Notes under the pieces: generated by a model
The model's input: the letters and a program-made list of their open reading frames with translations, nothing else
Told to the model about the DNA's origin: nothing
The model's database searches: none
In this document: in pieces, positions 14,901 through 23,656 of the stretch
How positions within the stretch are numbered: the stretch's first letter is position 1
Layout of the letters: every line of letters begins with the position of its first letter
Translations under genes and position numbers: made by a program
NCBI RefSeq assembly: GCF_011927945.1
Contig: NZ_JAATJM010000001.1
Location: forward strand, 1,683,501 to 1,747,500
DNA length: 64,000 bases
Origin: Brevundimonas alba
Lineage (GTDB): Bacteria; Pseudomonadota; Alphaproteobacteria; Caulobacterales; Caulobacteraceae
Direction: 5' to 3'

Positions 14901-17768
14901 ATGTCCGGGGCAACTTCCAAGCGCATCCTGCGAACGACCGTCGCCGCCGCCGCGGCCGGCGCCGTCGTGTTCGCGCCGATGGCGCCGCTCGCGCAGGAAG
15001 CTTCCGCGGCGCTGGATCCCGTCACCATCCGGATCGGGGCCAACGCCGAGTTCACCCGCATCGAGTTCGCCGGCGTCATCGGGGCGCGGTCCCGCGTAAG
15101 GCGCGAGGGCGATCAGGTCATCGTCCGCATCGGTTCGACCGCGGCCCCCGACGTCTCCCGCCTCAAGGTCGATCCGCCAAAAGGGGTGGCCAGGGTCGAG
15201 ACCCGGGCCGTCACGGGCGCCACCGAACTGGTCCTGACCCTCGCAGAGGGCGCCGACGCCCGCTCGGGCAGCGCCGACGGGGCGGTCTATCTGAACCTCT
15301 ACGCCGAGGCGCCGCCCGCGCCCGTCGTGTCGACGGCCCGGACGGTGCCGGTCGTCACCCAGGCCTCGCCCGGCAAGGTCACCATGGCCTTCCAGTGGCC
15401 TACGCCCGTCGGAGCCGCCGTCTTCCGGCGCGGCGAGGCGGTCTGGATCGTGTTCGACACCCCCGCACGGCTGGATATGTCCGGCGCCGCCCAACTCGGG
15501 CCCGCCTCCGACGCCCACTGGACCGCCGGGCCGGACCACGTCGCCATCCGCGTCGCCGCCCCCGTGAACGCGCCCGTCTCCGCCGCGGCCACCGGCTCGA
15601 CCTGGACCGTCACCATCGGCGGCGCCTCCGCCGCCGTCGACAGCGTGCAGATCGACCGCGACGACACTGGCAAGCCCGCCCTCGTGGCCCATATGGCCGG
15701 AGCGACCAGGGCGGTCTGGCTGACCGATCCGCTGGTCGGGGACCGCTTCGCCGCAGTGACGGCGCTCGCGCCCGGCAAGGGCTTCGGCGATCGCCGCCGC
15801 ACCGTCGATCTCGCCCTGCTGCCGACCGCCCACGGTCTGGCGGTGGAGACGACCGCCACCGATCTCGCCGTCCATGCCGATGGTGATCTGGTCACCCTCA
15901 GCCGGCCCGGCGGCCTGACCCTGTCGCCGCCGTCCGCGGCTCTGGAGGCCGCCCCGGCGGAATCGGGCGCGCCCCTGCGGGCTCGCTACTCCGGCCTGAT
16001 CCTCGCCGAATGGGCCGATCCGGGCCACGCCGGCTTCTCGGCCCGCTACCGCCAGCTTCAGGACGCCGCGGCGGCCGAGGGCGCCGCCGCGGCCGACGAC
16101 CCGCGCGCGCCCGCCGAGGCCCGCTTCGCCTTCGCCCGTTTCCTCGTAGGCTCAGGCCTCGGCTACGAAGCCGTCGGCGTGCTCAACGCCATCGTCGCCA
16201 AGGCGCCCAACATGGCCGGCGAGCCAGAGCTGCGCGGTCTGCGTGGCGCGTCCCGGGCCTCCATCGGACGCTTCGAGGAAGCCGAGGCCGATTTCGCCTC
16301 GGCCGCCGTCGCCGGCGATCCGGCCTCCGCCGTCTGGCGCGGTTACATGGCCTCGGCCAAGGGCGACCACGCCGCCGCGCGTCAGGCTTTCGCCGCCGGG
16401 GCGCCAGCAGTCGACGCCTTCCCCGCCGCCTGGCGCGCCCGCTTCGGCGCCGCCCACGCCCTCTCGGCGCTGGAAACCGGCGACCTCGACGCCGCCCGCG
16501 CCCTGCTGGCCTACAGCTTCAGCCAGAACGCGCCCGCGGCCGATCAGCTGACCGCCCGGCTGGTGCAGGCCAAGCTGTTCGAGCTCGACGGCCAGTCGGA
16601 TCGGGCGCTCGCCGTCTACACCGCCATCGGCCGCGCGCCGCTCGACGCCGTGGCCGTGCCCGCCAAGCTCGGCGTGGTTCGGCTGTCTCTGGCCAAGGGC
16701 TCCATGAAGCCGGACGCCGCCGCCGCCGCCCTCGAAGGCCTGCGCTGGCGCTGGCGCGGCGACGCCACCGAACTGGCCGTGATCCGCCAGCTGGGTCAGC
16801 TCTACCTGTCGCAGGGCCTCTACCGCGAGGCGTTGACGGCCCTGAAGGGCGCCGGCCCCGGCCTGCAACGGCTCGACGGGGCCGCGGACATCCAGGCCGA
16901 CCTCGGCGCAGCCTTCCGCATGCTGTTCCTCGAAGGCGGCGCGGATGGCCTCCAGCCGGTGCAGGCGCTCGGCCTGTTCTACGACTTCCGCGAACTGACC
17001 CCGATCGGCGCCGACGGCGACGAGATGGTCCGCCGCCTCGCCCGCCGTCTGGTCGATGTCGACCTGCTGGATCAGGCCGCAGAGCTTCTGAAATACCAGG
17101 TCGACAACCGGCTCGAGGGCGTCGCCAAGGCGCAGGTCGCGACCGATCTGGCCACCGTCTATCTGATGGACCGCCAGCCCGAGGCGGCGCTTCAGGCCAT
17201 CTGGAGCTCGCGCACGACGCTGCTGCCGACCGCCCTGAACACGGAGCGGCGCGCGCTGGAAGCCCGCGCCCTGGCCGGCCTCGGCCGCTACGACCACGCG
17301 CTCGAGGTGCTCGGCTCCGACGCCGGGCCGGAGGCGCGCGACGTTCGCGCCGAAATTCTCTGGAAGCAGGAAAACTGGGCCGGGGCCGCCGCCCTCTACG
17401 ATGCGCGGCTCGGCGACCGCTTCAAGGATCCCGCCGCCCTGACGGCGGACGAGGAGGCCCGGTTGATCCGCGCGGGCATCGGCTATTCGCTGGGCCGCGA
17501 CAGCGCCGCCCTGACCCGTCTGTCGCGCAACTACCGCCCGTTCGTCGCCGGAGCCCGCGCCAAATCCGCGCTGGCGATCGCCCTCGATGCAGGGGAGGGC
17601 GGCGCCTCGATCGGCGACTTCGCCGCCCTGACGGCTTCGGCCGACACCTTCTCGGGCTGGGTCTCGGCCATGAAGGCGGACCTCAGACAGAAAACGGGCG
17701 GGAACCGACCCGCGGCGCCCGCCCGTCCTCAAGCTGCGGCGGCGGCCCCCGCGAGGCCCGCCGCCTGA
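14901..17768 (+). CDS. Large exported tetratricopeptide-repeat protein
   Basis: Periplasmic or surface-facing protein of 955 aa. The ATG at 14901 begins a signal peptide (MSGATSKRILRTTVAAAAAG, cleavage after LAQEASA). Residues 35-330 are beta-rich, with repeated VxVxIG/ATxLVLTLAEGA elements resembling an AMIN-like region. From about residue 400 on the sequence is helical with TPR-like pairs, for example EARFAFARFLVGSGLGYEAVGV, LDAARALLAYSFSQNAPAADQL and QLYLSQGLYREALTALKGAG. An alanine/proline tail ends the protein. It lies just upstream of HU and the fliP/flgB cluster, and its relatives in Caulobacterales sit near flagellar genes as far as I recall, so a role in flagellum or pole-related envelope assembly is possible. 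No enzymatic motif seen. Confidence 0.8.
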   Translation: MSGATSKRILRTTVAAAAAGAVVFAPMAPLAQEASAALDPVTIRIGANAEFTRIEFAGVIGARSRVRREGDQVIVRIGSTAAPDVSRLKVDPPKGVARVETRAVTGATELVLTLAEGADARSGSADGAVYLNLYAEAPPAPVVSTARTVPVVTQASPGKVTMAFQWPTPVGAAVFRRGEAVWIVFDTPARLDMSGAAQLGPASDAHWTAGPDHVAIRVAAPVNAPVSAAATGSTWTVTIGGASAAVDSVQIDRDDTGKPALVAHMAGATRAVWLTDPLVGDRFAAVTALAPGKGFGDRRRTVDLALLPTAHGLAVETTATDLAVHADGDLVTLSRPGGLTLSPPSAALEAAPAESGAPLRARYSGLILAEWADPGHAGFSARYRQLQDAAAAEGAAAADDPRAPAEARFAFARFLVGSGLGYEAVGVLNAIVAKAPNMAGEPELRGLRGASRASIGRFEEAEADFASAAVAGDPASAVWRGYMASAKGDHAAARQAFAAGAPAVDAFPAAWRARFGAAHALSALETGDLDAARALLAYSFSQNAPAADQLTARLVQAKLFELDGQSDRALAVYTAIGRAPLDAVAVPAKLGVVRLSLAKGSMKPDAAAAALEGLRWRWRGDATELAVIRQLGQLYLSQGLYREALTALKGAGPGLQRLDGAADIQADLGAAFRMLFLEGGADGLQPVQALGLFYDFRELTPIGADGDEMVRRLARRLVDVDLLDQAAELLKYQVDNRLEGVAKAQVATDLATVYLMDRQPEAALQAIWSSRTTLLPTALNTERRALEARALAGLGRYDHALEVLGSDAGPEARDVRAEILWKQENWAGAAALYDARLGDRFKDPAALTADEEARLIRAGIGYSLGRDSAALTRLSRNYRPFVAGARAKSALAIALDAGEGGASIGDFAALTASADTFSGWVSAMKADLRQKTGGNRPAAPARPQAAAAAPARPAA

Positions 17769-17780
17769 GACCGTGAGGTC

Positions 17781-18059
17781 TTACTTGTTGACCGCATCCT
17801 TGAGCGGCTTCGAAACGCGGAAGCGCACGGCCTTCGACGCGGCGATCTTGATGGTCGCGCCCGTGGCCGGGTTGCGGCCTTCGCGAGCGGCGCGGGCGGC
17901 GGTGTCGAACACGCCCAGATTCGAGATGCGGACGTCGCCGCCCGACTTCAGGGACGCATGGATCTGTTCGACGATGGCGGTCAGAACCTTGCCGGCGTCG
18001 GCTTGCGAGACGCCCGCGTCCTTGGCGACGGCGGCGATGAGTTCGGCTTGAGTGGTCAT
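17781..18059 (-). CDS. HU family DNA-binding protein
   Basis: Nucleoid-associated histone-like protein (92 aa) that bends and compacts DNA. It starts MTTQAELIAAVAKDAGVSQA and carries the GDVRISNLGVFDTAARAAREGRNP arm region, including the RNP motif whose proline intercalates into DNA, and ends KPLKDAVNK. The arm has VFDTAARAA rather than the usual TFxVxxRAA, a small divergence. It is convergent with the TPR gene (12 bases apart) and is followed upstream by fliP on the same strand. Confidence 0.93.
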   Translation of the reverse strand: MTTQAELIAAVAKDAGVSQADAGKVLTAIVEQIHASLKSGGDVRISNLGVFDTAARAAREGRNPATGATIKIAASKAVRFRVSKPLKDAVNK

Positions 18060-18180
18060 TGTGGGTCGTTTCCCGATTGAAGCTCGCCCCCCGATTCAAG
18101 GGCGATGACGGACGGATTGACGCCGCTTTTTCTTCCCTTGGCAAGCGACTTTGCCGTTCAAACCCCCACGGGCTGGGGAT

Positions 18181-19005
18181 TTACCCGCTGCCGGAGGCTC
18201 TCTGGAAGCTCTCGACGAGGCTTCCGGCGACCAGTCTCCACCCGTCCACGAGCACGAAAAAGATCAGCTTGAAGGGCAGGGAAATGACCACCGGCGGCAG
18301 CATCATCATACCCATGGACATGAGCACGCTGGCGACCACCAGATCGATCACAAGGAACGGAACGAAAAGGAGAAATCCAATCTCGAAGGCGCGCTTCAAC
18401 TCACTGATCATGAAGGCCGGTGTGACCACCCGGAGAGGCAGGTCGGCGACCGGGGTGGAGGCCTCCACCTGGGACAGCCGGGTGAACAGCGAAAGGTCGT
18501 CCCGATCCACCTGCGCGAGCATGAAAGTCTTCACAGGTTCGGAGGCCGCATCGAAGGCCTGCGGCAGCTCCATCTGCTGGTCCAGCAGGGGTCGGATGCC
18601 CGAATCATAGGCGTCCTGCCACGTCGGAGCCATGACGATGGCGCTCAGAAACAGGGCCAGAGACACCAGTACGGCGTTGGGCGGGGCCTGCTGCATGCCG
18701 AGGGCGGTCCGCAGCAGCGACAGCACCACCACGATGCGCACGAAGCTGGTGGTCATGATCACGATCGACGGCGCCAGCGACAGCACGGTCATCAGGCCGA
18801 CCAGCTGCACCACCCGCTCGGTCAGACCGGCGCCGGTGCCCAGGTCGACATTGATTGCCGCGCCCGCTCCACCCGCCGCCGCGACATCCTGCGCCAGCGC
18901 CGCCAGCGGCCAAACCAAGCACAGAGCCGTCGTCATCAGCGACAGCATGGCCGCCCGCTTCAGCTCGTCGCGGGTCGGGAGGACGAAGGCGTCCTTCAGC
19001 TTCAC
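18181..19005 (-). CDS. fliP: Flagellar type III export protein FliP
   Basis: Core membrane subunit of the FliPQR export gate. The N-terminal signal peptide (LMTTALCLVWPLAALAQ) is followed by the conserved LAPSIVIMTTSFVRIVVVLSLLRTALGMQQAPPN stretch and by the C-terminal ISELKRAFEIGFLLFVPFLVIDLVVASVLMSMGMMM signature. I chose GTG at 19005, which overlaps the fliO stop (GTGA); an ATG at 18948, nearer the signal peptide, is an alternative. It forms an operon with fliO, divergent from flgB-flgC-fliE, and pairs functionally with fliQ and fliR found 7 kb away. Confidence 0.95.
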   Translation of the reverse strand: MKLKDAFVLPTRDELKRAAMLSLMTTALCLVWPLAALAQDVAAAGGAGAAINVDLGTGAGLTERVVQLVGLMTVLSLAPSIVIMTTSFVRIVVVLSLLRTALGMQQAPPNAVLVSLALFLSAIVMAPTWQDAYDSGIRPLLDQQMELPQAFDAASEPVKTFMLAQVDRDDLSLFTRLSQVEASTPVADLPLRVVTPAFMISELKRAFEIGFLLFVPFLVIDLVVASVLMSMGMMMLPPVVISLPFKLIFFVLVDGWRLVAGSLVESFQRASGSG

Positions 19006-19289
19006 TGGTCCGCTCCCACGCCGGCGCCGGAACCGCGCGGCTCGATCAGTTCGCGGCCTTCGCCGAGAATCAGCAGCCGCTCCTCGTCGTCGATCTTCAC
19101 CAGCACCAGCCGCCGGGCGGGATCCAGCACCAGGGTCTCGACCACCGTCATCCGCCGCTCGCCGCGTTCGGCGCTCAGCTTGGCCAGAAGTTGCGGGGCG
19201 TAGCGGCGCGCGGCCCAAGCGGCCAGGCCGATGATGCCGATGGTGAAGGCCAGGGCGAACAGCGCCCGCAGCAGATCGAGGAAATTCAT
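19002..19289 (-). CDS. fliO: Flagellar biosynthesis protein FliO
   Basis: Small membrane protein (95 aa) that helps FliP assemble. It has one N-terminal membrane helix (LLRALFALAFTIGIIGLAAWA) followed by the RRYAPQLLAKL linker and a cytoplasmic domain with RRMTVVETLVLDPARRLVLVKIDDEERLLILG, the typical FliO core. It overlaps fliP by 4 bases and is divergent from flgB across a 175-base regulatory region. Confidence 0.88.
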   Translation of the reverse strand: MNFLDLLRALFALAFTIGIIGLAAWAARRYAPQLLAKLSAERGERRMTVVETLVLDPARRLVLVKIDDEERLLILGEGRELIEPRGSGAGVGADQ

Positions 19290-19345
19290 GCGACAGCCGC
19301 CCCGCCGGCGAACGCGTCCGGCGCGTCAGCCTTCTCCGATCATGG

Positions 19346-19400
19346 TTAACGAGGCGTTGAGATAACCTCCCATTAACCATGCAGGCGGCAGTTTCTGCCC
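19346..19400 (+). promoter_or_regulatory. CtrA-type class II flagellar promoter of flgB-flgC-fliE
   Basis: TTAACCAT (19373-19380), the CtrA-type box, is followed 6 bases later by GGCAGTTTCTGCCC (19387-19400). The same two elements with identical spacing occur upstream of fliQ. A second, looser CtrA-like TTAA-N7-TTGA lies at 19346-19360 and may serve the divergent fliO-fliP operon. Confidence 0.7.
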
Positions 19401-19464
19401 ATCGGACCGTGGACGAATCGCGCCCGCGATCCAGCCACCTGTTCCGCGAGGGAGGGCGCCGCCC

Positions 19465-19869
19465 TTGGCCATCAACGACCTGCCGCTTCTCAGCCAGATC
19501 AAGGGCCGCCTCAGCTGGCTGGACCAGCGCCAGCGCGTCATCGCCGAGAACGTCGCCAACGCCGACACGCCCGGCTACGTCGGCCGCGACCTGAACCAGC
19601 CCGCCGATTTCGCGGCCGCCATGCGCTCCGGCGGCCGTGTCCAGATGGTCCGCACCAGCGCCATGCACATCGCCCCCACGGGTCAGGCTTCGCGTTTCGA
19701 GGCGACGAACGCCCCCGATTCCGAGACCACGCTCGACGGCAACTCCGTGGTCGTCGAGGAGCAGATGCTGAAGATGGCCGAGAGCCGCATGGCCTATGAC
19801 GCCGCCATCGGCATCTATCAGAAGTCGATGCAGATGCTGCGCATGGCCGCTCGCGCGCCCGGCCGCTGA
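19465..19869 (+). CDS. flgB: Flagellar basal-body rod protein FlgB
   Basis: Proximal rod component (134 aa). The N-terminal SWLDQRQRVIAENVANADTPGYVGRD is the family hallmark (ANxDTPGY), and the C-terminal helix region KMAESRMAYDAAIGIYQKSMQMLRMA is conserved. The start is a TTG at 19465 with GAGGGAGGG upstream; no ATG fits. It is the first gene of flgB-flgC-fliE. Confidence 0.95.
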   Translation: MAINDLPLLSQIKGRLSWLDQRQRVIAENVANADTPGYVGRDLNQPADFAAAMRSGGRVQMVRTSAMHIAPTGQASRFEATNAPDSETTLDGNSVVVEEQMLKMAESRMAYDAAIGIYQKSMQMLRMAARAPGR

Positions 19870-19880
19870 GGGAAAAATAG

Positions 19881-20300
19881 ATGACCGACCCCGTCCCGCC
19901 CCGGAACAGCGCCATGGCCGTCGCGGCCAGCGCGCTCAAGGCCCAGCAGTCGCGCATGCGCGTCATCGCCGAGAACATCGCCAACGCCCAGTCGACCGCC
20001 GACGTCGCCGGCGGCCAGCCCTATCGCCGCCAGATCCCGGTCTTCCAGGCCCGCGAGATCGACGGCGCGACCGGCGTCACCCTGGCCGAGGTCCGGCCCG
20101 ACATGGGCGACTTCCGCAGCGAATACGATCCGTCCCATCCGGCCGCCAACGCCGAGGGCTACGTCCTGCGTCCCAACGTCGACACCCTTGTCGAGGCCAT
20201 GGACATGCGTGAGGCCCAGCGCGCCTACGAGGCCAACCTGAACGTCATCGAGACCGCGCGCTCGATGGACAGCCGCACCCTCGACATCCTCAAGAAGTAG
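19881..20300 (+). CDS. flgC: Flagellar basal-body rod protein FlgC
   Basis: Proximal rod component (139 aa). It has the rod-protein N-terminus (AASALKAQQSRMRVIAENIANAQS) and the C-terminal block VDTLVEAMDMREAQRAYEANLNVIETARSM that mediates rod packing. It follows flgB by 11 bases and precedes fliE by 9 bases, a normal operon. Length and motifs are standard. Confidence 0.96.
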   Translation: MTDPVPPRNSAMAVAASALKAQQSRMRVIAENIANAQSTADVAGGQPYRRQIPVFQAREIDGATGVTLAEVRPDMGDFRSEYDPSHPAANAEGYVLRPNVDTLVEAMDMREAQRAYEANLNVIETARSMDSRTLDILKK

Positions 20301-20309
20301 GGCTGACCG

Positions 20310-20609
20310 ATGAACCCGATGATGGCGGCCAAGGCCTATGCCTCGATCCAGGGCGGCGCCATGCCCGCGGCGCCGGCGGCGGGCCCGGCCCAGGCCGGCT
20401 TTGCGGATCTGCTCAGCAACGTCATGGGCGACATGACACAGGCCTCGAAGGCCGCCGAGACGCAGATGACCTCGATGGTGCAGGGCCAGGGCAGTCTGAT
20501 CGACGTCGTCACCGCCGTCTCGTCCGCCGAGGCCTCGCTGGAAACCGTCATGGCGGTCCGCGACCAGGTCATCGCCGCCTATCAGGAAATCATGCGGATG
20601 CCGATCTGA
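20310..20609 (+). CDS. fliE: Flagellar hook-basal body complex protein FliE
   Basis: Adaptor between the MS ring and the rod (99 aa). The C-terminal half, GQGSLIDVVTAVSSAEASLETVMAVRDQVIAAYQEIMRMPI, is the FliE signature. The N-terminus is alanine/proline-rich. Last gene of the flgB operon; no obvious terminator follows before the amidohydrolase. Confidence 0.95.
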   Translation: MNPMMAAKAYASIQGGAMPAAPAAGPAQAGFADLLSNVMGDMTQASKAAETQMTSMVQGQGSLIDVVTAVSSAEASLETVMAVRDQVIAAYQEIMRMPI

Positions 20610-20710
20610 GGCGTCGTCGCCAAGCTCTACCTTACGGCGATTTCATCCGGCCGACCGCATCCACCGGACCGCGTTCGCGCCTCCCGTAAGGGCCACGAAC
20701 CGGAGCCGCC

Positions 20711-22027
20711 ATGTCCCGCCTGACCTTCGCCGCCGCCGCCGCCCTCCTCGCCGCCTGCCTGCCTGCAGTCGCTGCGGCCCAAGGCGGACCTCAGCCGTTG
20801 ACGCTGGTCCACGCGGGAAACCTGTTCGATTCCGAGGCGGGACGCATGGTCGGCCCGCGCGACATCCTGATCCGCGGCGAGCGCGTCGCGGAGGTGGGGC
20901 AGGGGCTGACGGCGCCCGACGGTGCGATCGAGGTCGATCTGTCGCGCTGCTCGGTCCTGCCCGGCCTGATCGACGCCCACACCCACCTGCTGCTCGAACA
21001 ACGCGCCGACGAGCCGCTGTCGGGTGTCGCCGCGCGCGATCAGGCCCAGGGCGACGTCTACCGGGTGCTCAGCGGCGCGAGCCGGGGTCGTCAGTATCTG
21101 GAGGCGGGCTTCACCACCGTCCGCGATCTGGGCAACTCCGGCCGCTACCTCGACCTGATGCTGGAGCGCGGGATCAACGACGGCCTCGTCGCCGGTCCGC
21201 GCATCTACGGCTCCGGCCCCGGCCTCGCTCCCGCCGGGGGCCAGCTGGAGCCGATGGCGGTGGACCCGCATCATCTCGTCGACGCCGAATACCGCATCGT
21301 CACGAGCCCCGACGACGCCCGCGCCGCGGTGCGCGAGGCCATCGCCCGCGGGGCCGACGTCATCAAGATGTACCCGGAGGCCACCCCCCAGCGCACCCGC
21401 ATGTCCGTGGCCGAGATGCAGGCGGTGGTCTCCGAGGCTGGTCGCCATGGCATACCGGTCGCCGCCCACGCCACCTCCGACGCGGCCATTCGCGAGGCCG
21501 TCGAGGCGGGCGTCACCTCGATCGAGCACGGCTATGAGATTTCCGACGAGACCCTGCGGCTGATGGCGGCCAAGGGCGTCTGGCTGGTGCCCACCGATCC
21601 GTCGCTCGAGATGGCGCTGGAGTTCACCTCGACCTGGCCCCAGCAGCCGCCTCGCGAGGAGATCGACCGCCATCTGCAGGGCGGCCGCGACCGGCTGATG
21701 CGCGCCCATCGGCTCGGCGTCCGCATCGCCCTCGGCTCGGACCTCTACTTCCCCTATGCGCCGGGGCGTGGCGCGGGCTCCCGCGCGACCCTGGACGCCT
21801 ATGTGGAGTCCGGCCTCACCCCCGCCGAGGCCTTGCAGGCCGCGACATGGGAAGCCGGCCGCCTGCTCGGCGACGGCGCGCTCGGGGCGGTCCGGGCCGA
21901 TGCCTGGGCGGACCTGGTGGCGGTCGAAGGCGATCCGACGCAGGGCCTCGCCCCGCTGCGCTCGCCCCGGCTGGTGATGAAGGGCGGGCGGATCGAAGCG
22001 GGCGCGGCCTCCGCCTGCGCCGGCTAG
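20711..22027 (+). CDS. Exported amidohydrolase family protein (imidazolonepropionase/prolidase-like)
   Basis: Metal-dependent hydrolase (438 aa) with a signal peptide (first about 23 residues, ending VAAAQ), so it probably acts in the periplasm. Metal ligands of the amidohydrolase superfamily are all visible: DAHTH, the lysine of DVIKMYPEA, AHAT, EHG, and the aspartate of ALGSDL. The layout fits the Xaa-Pro dipeptidase/imidazolonepropionase-like subgroup that hydrolyses small peptides or cyclic amides. It stands alone between fliE and the VOC gene. Substrate cannot be predicted. Confidence 0.88.
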   Translation: MSRLTFAAAAALLAACLPAVAAAQGGPQPLTLVHAGNLFDSEAGRMVGPRDILIRGERVAEVGQGLTAPDGAIEVDLSRCSVLPGLIDAHTHLLLEQRADEPLSGVAARDQAQGDVYRVLSGASRGRQYLEAGFTTVRDLGNSGRYLDLMLERGINDGLVAGPRIYGSGPGLAPAGGQLEPMAVDPHHLVDAEYRIVTSPDDARAAVREAIARGADVIKMYPEATPQRTRMSVAEMQAVVSEAGRHGIPVAAHATSDAAIREAVEAGVTSIEHGYEISDETLRLMAAKGVWLVPTDPSLEMALEFTSTWPQQPPREEIDRHLQGGRDRLMRAHRLGVRIALGSDLYFPYAPGRGAGSRATLDAYVESGLTPAEALQAATWEAGRLLGDGALGAVRADAWADLVAVEGDPTQGLAPLRSPRLVMKGGRIEAGAASACAG

Positions 22028-22084
22028 ACCCGGAACGGGGCCGCCCGCGAAGCGCTTCAGCTTCACCCAAGCCGGAGCGCAGCC

Positions 22085-22465
22085 ATGCTGAAGGACCGCA
22101 ACTCGTCCGCCATCGTCGCCGTCAGCGACATCGGCCGGGCTCGCCGATTCTACAGCGAGACTCTCGGGCTCGAACTCGCGCCGGACAGCGGCGAAGACCC
22201 CCTGATGTTCCGGACCGGGAGCACCACCCTCGGCGTCTACACCTCGGAGTTCGCGGGCACGAACAAGGCCAATGCGGTGGTCTGGGGTGTCGGCGACGAG
22301 CTGGAAGCCATCGTCGCCGACCTGCGCGGCAAGGGCGTGTCGTTCGAGCGCTATGACTTCGAGGGCGCCGAGTTCGCCGACGGCATCCACCGCTTCGGCG
22401 ACTTCCGCGCCGCCTGGTTCAAGGACCCGGACGGCAATATCCTGCACATCAACAGCGGCGACTAG
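22085..22465 (+). CDS. VOC (glyoxalase/bleomycin resistance) family protein
   Basis: Single vicinal-oxygen-chelate protein (126 aa) with the beta-alpha-beta-beta-beta repeats: AIVAVSDIGRARRFYSETLGL in the first half and AAWFKDPDGNILHINS at the C-terminus, a typical metal-ligand region. Function within this superfamily cannot be assigned. The 3' end overlaps the convergent acyltransferase gene by 4 bases. A near-match to the general-stress promoter (GGAAC-N16-CGCT) lies at 22032-22056. Confidence 0.85.
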   Translation: MLKDRNSSAIVAVSDIGRARRFYSETLGLELAPDSGEDPLMFRTGSTTLGVYTSEFAGTNKANAVVWGVGDELEAIVADLRGKGVSFERYDFEGAEFADGIHRFGDFRAAWFKDPDGNILHINSGD

Positions 22466-23610
22466 CCTTCCAGCGACACCACCGGCTGCGACGCCAGCAC
22501 CGGCCGCCTGCTCCGGCCCCTCAGCCAAGCGCGAACGCGGTTCTGGATCGGCGTGTCGATCACGAAGTGGAAGGCGAAGGCGAAGGCGAACGCCGCGACC
22601 ACCCCGCCGGCCCACAGCGCCCACTGTGCCCCGACCGGCAGGCCGAACCGGGCGATGGCGACATTGGCGACGCCGAACCAGGCGATCCGCACCACCTCGT
22701 TGGTGATGAACATCGAGAACGACACCTGCGCGGCCTTCTCGACCCATTTCGACGGACGCGGCGTCGGCGTCGCGCCGGCCGCCAGAATGATCGTGGAGAT
22801 GCAGGTCAGGGAGATCAGGGCGTTCTTGTCGAAATACTGGACGAAGGCGAGCAGCAGCGCCGCGCCGACCCCGGCCCAGCCGGCCAGTTTCGGGCTGATC
22901 CAGACCTTCTGCGCGAACCACGCCAGCGACATGCCGAGGGCGAACAGCGGCAGGGCGCGGAAGAAGCCGTAGCCCATGGGCATCTGATAGACGGGGTAGC
23001 CCAGCAGGTTCCACGTGAGCTGATTGGCCAACAGATAGCCGCCGACGCCCAGCGCCAGCACGCTCCACGGTCCCAGCCGCACCAGTCCCTTCAGCAGCCA
23101 CGGGAAGACGAGATAACAGCCGATCAGGGCCGAGATCGACCAGCTCGGCGCGTTCCAGCCGTAGCCGCCGGGCACGCCATAGGCCTGCGTCAGGGTGATT
23201 TGCGCCCACAGCTGGTCCCAGCGGAACCACTCCGGCGCCCGGGGCGAGAACCCGATCAGGCCGCCGAGGACCACGAGGGTGACCAGCGCCGCCCCCATGA
23301 TCAGGTGGGCGGGCAGCACGCGCAGGTACCGTTTGAGGAAGAAGTCGCCCGCCGACATCCGGCCGCCGGCGACAGAGGCGCCATAGACCCGCATCAGCAC
23401 ATAGCCGCTGTCGATCAGGAAGAAGTTGGTCAGCAGGAAACCGCCCCGCTCGAACACCGGATGAAGGCCTTCGGCCAGCGGCACGGGGCCAGCGCCCTGG
23501 AAGTGATGCAGGATGATCAGCCCGGCCACGATGAAACGCAGCGCGTCGAGCCATCCCCCCCTGACGATGGGAAGTGTCTCATTCCGGGTCGAAATCGCGG
23601 TCCAGGCCAT
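22462..23610 (-). CDS. Acyltransferase 3 family membrane protein
   Basis: Integral membrane O-acyltransferase (382 aa) with about ten membrane helices. The N-terminal WLDALRFIVAGLIILHHF contains the family's R...H motif, and KRYLRVLPAHLIM and FFLIDSGYVLMR are typical. Such enzymes acylate surface polysaccharides, lipids or peptidoglycan. Its neighbour upstream on the same strand is a glycosyltransferase-like protein, which suits modification of a surface glycan, but the two may be separate units. Confidence 0.88.
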   Translation of the reverse strand: MAWTAISTRNETLPIVRGGWLDALRFIVAGLIILHHFQGAGPVPLAEGLHPVFERGGFLLTNFFLIDSGYVLMRVYGASVAGGRMSAGDFFLKRYLRVLPAHLIMGAALVTLVVLGGLIGFSPRAPEWFRWDQLWAQITLTQAYGVPGGYGWNAPSWSISALIGCYLVFPWLLKGLVRLGPWSVLALGVGGYLLANQLTWNLLGYPVYQMPMGYGFFRALPLFALGMSLAWFAQKVWISPKLAGWAGVGAALLLAFVQYFDKNALISLTCISTIILAAGATPTPRPSKWVEKAAQVSFSMFITNEVVRIAWFGVANVAIARFGLPVGAQWALWAGGVVAAFAFAFAFHFVIDTPIQNRVRAWLRGRSRRPVLASQPVVSLEG

Positions 23611-23656
23611 GGGAAAAGCCTCCTCTGAGGCGAATTCCGCAAGGACCGGGCCGGGC

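Noticed and set aside
18181..19668. One long 495-codon minus-strand frame joining fliP with upstream DNA
   Set aside because: The N-terminal third is antisense to flgB and out of frame with fliO; fliP starts near 19005.
22032..22056. GGAAC-N16-CGCT ahead of the VOC gene
   Set aside because: One mismatch in the critical -10 element; listed only as a note since the exact motif is rare and near-matches are expected.
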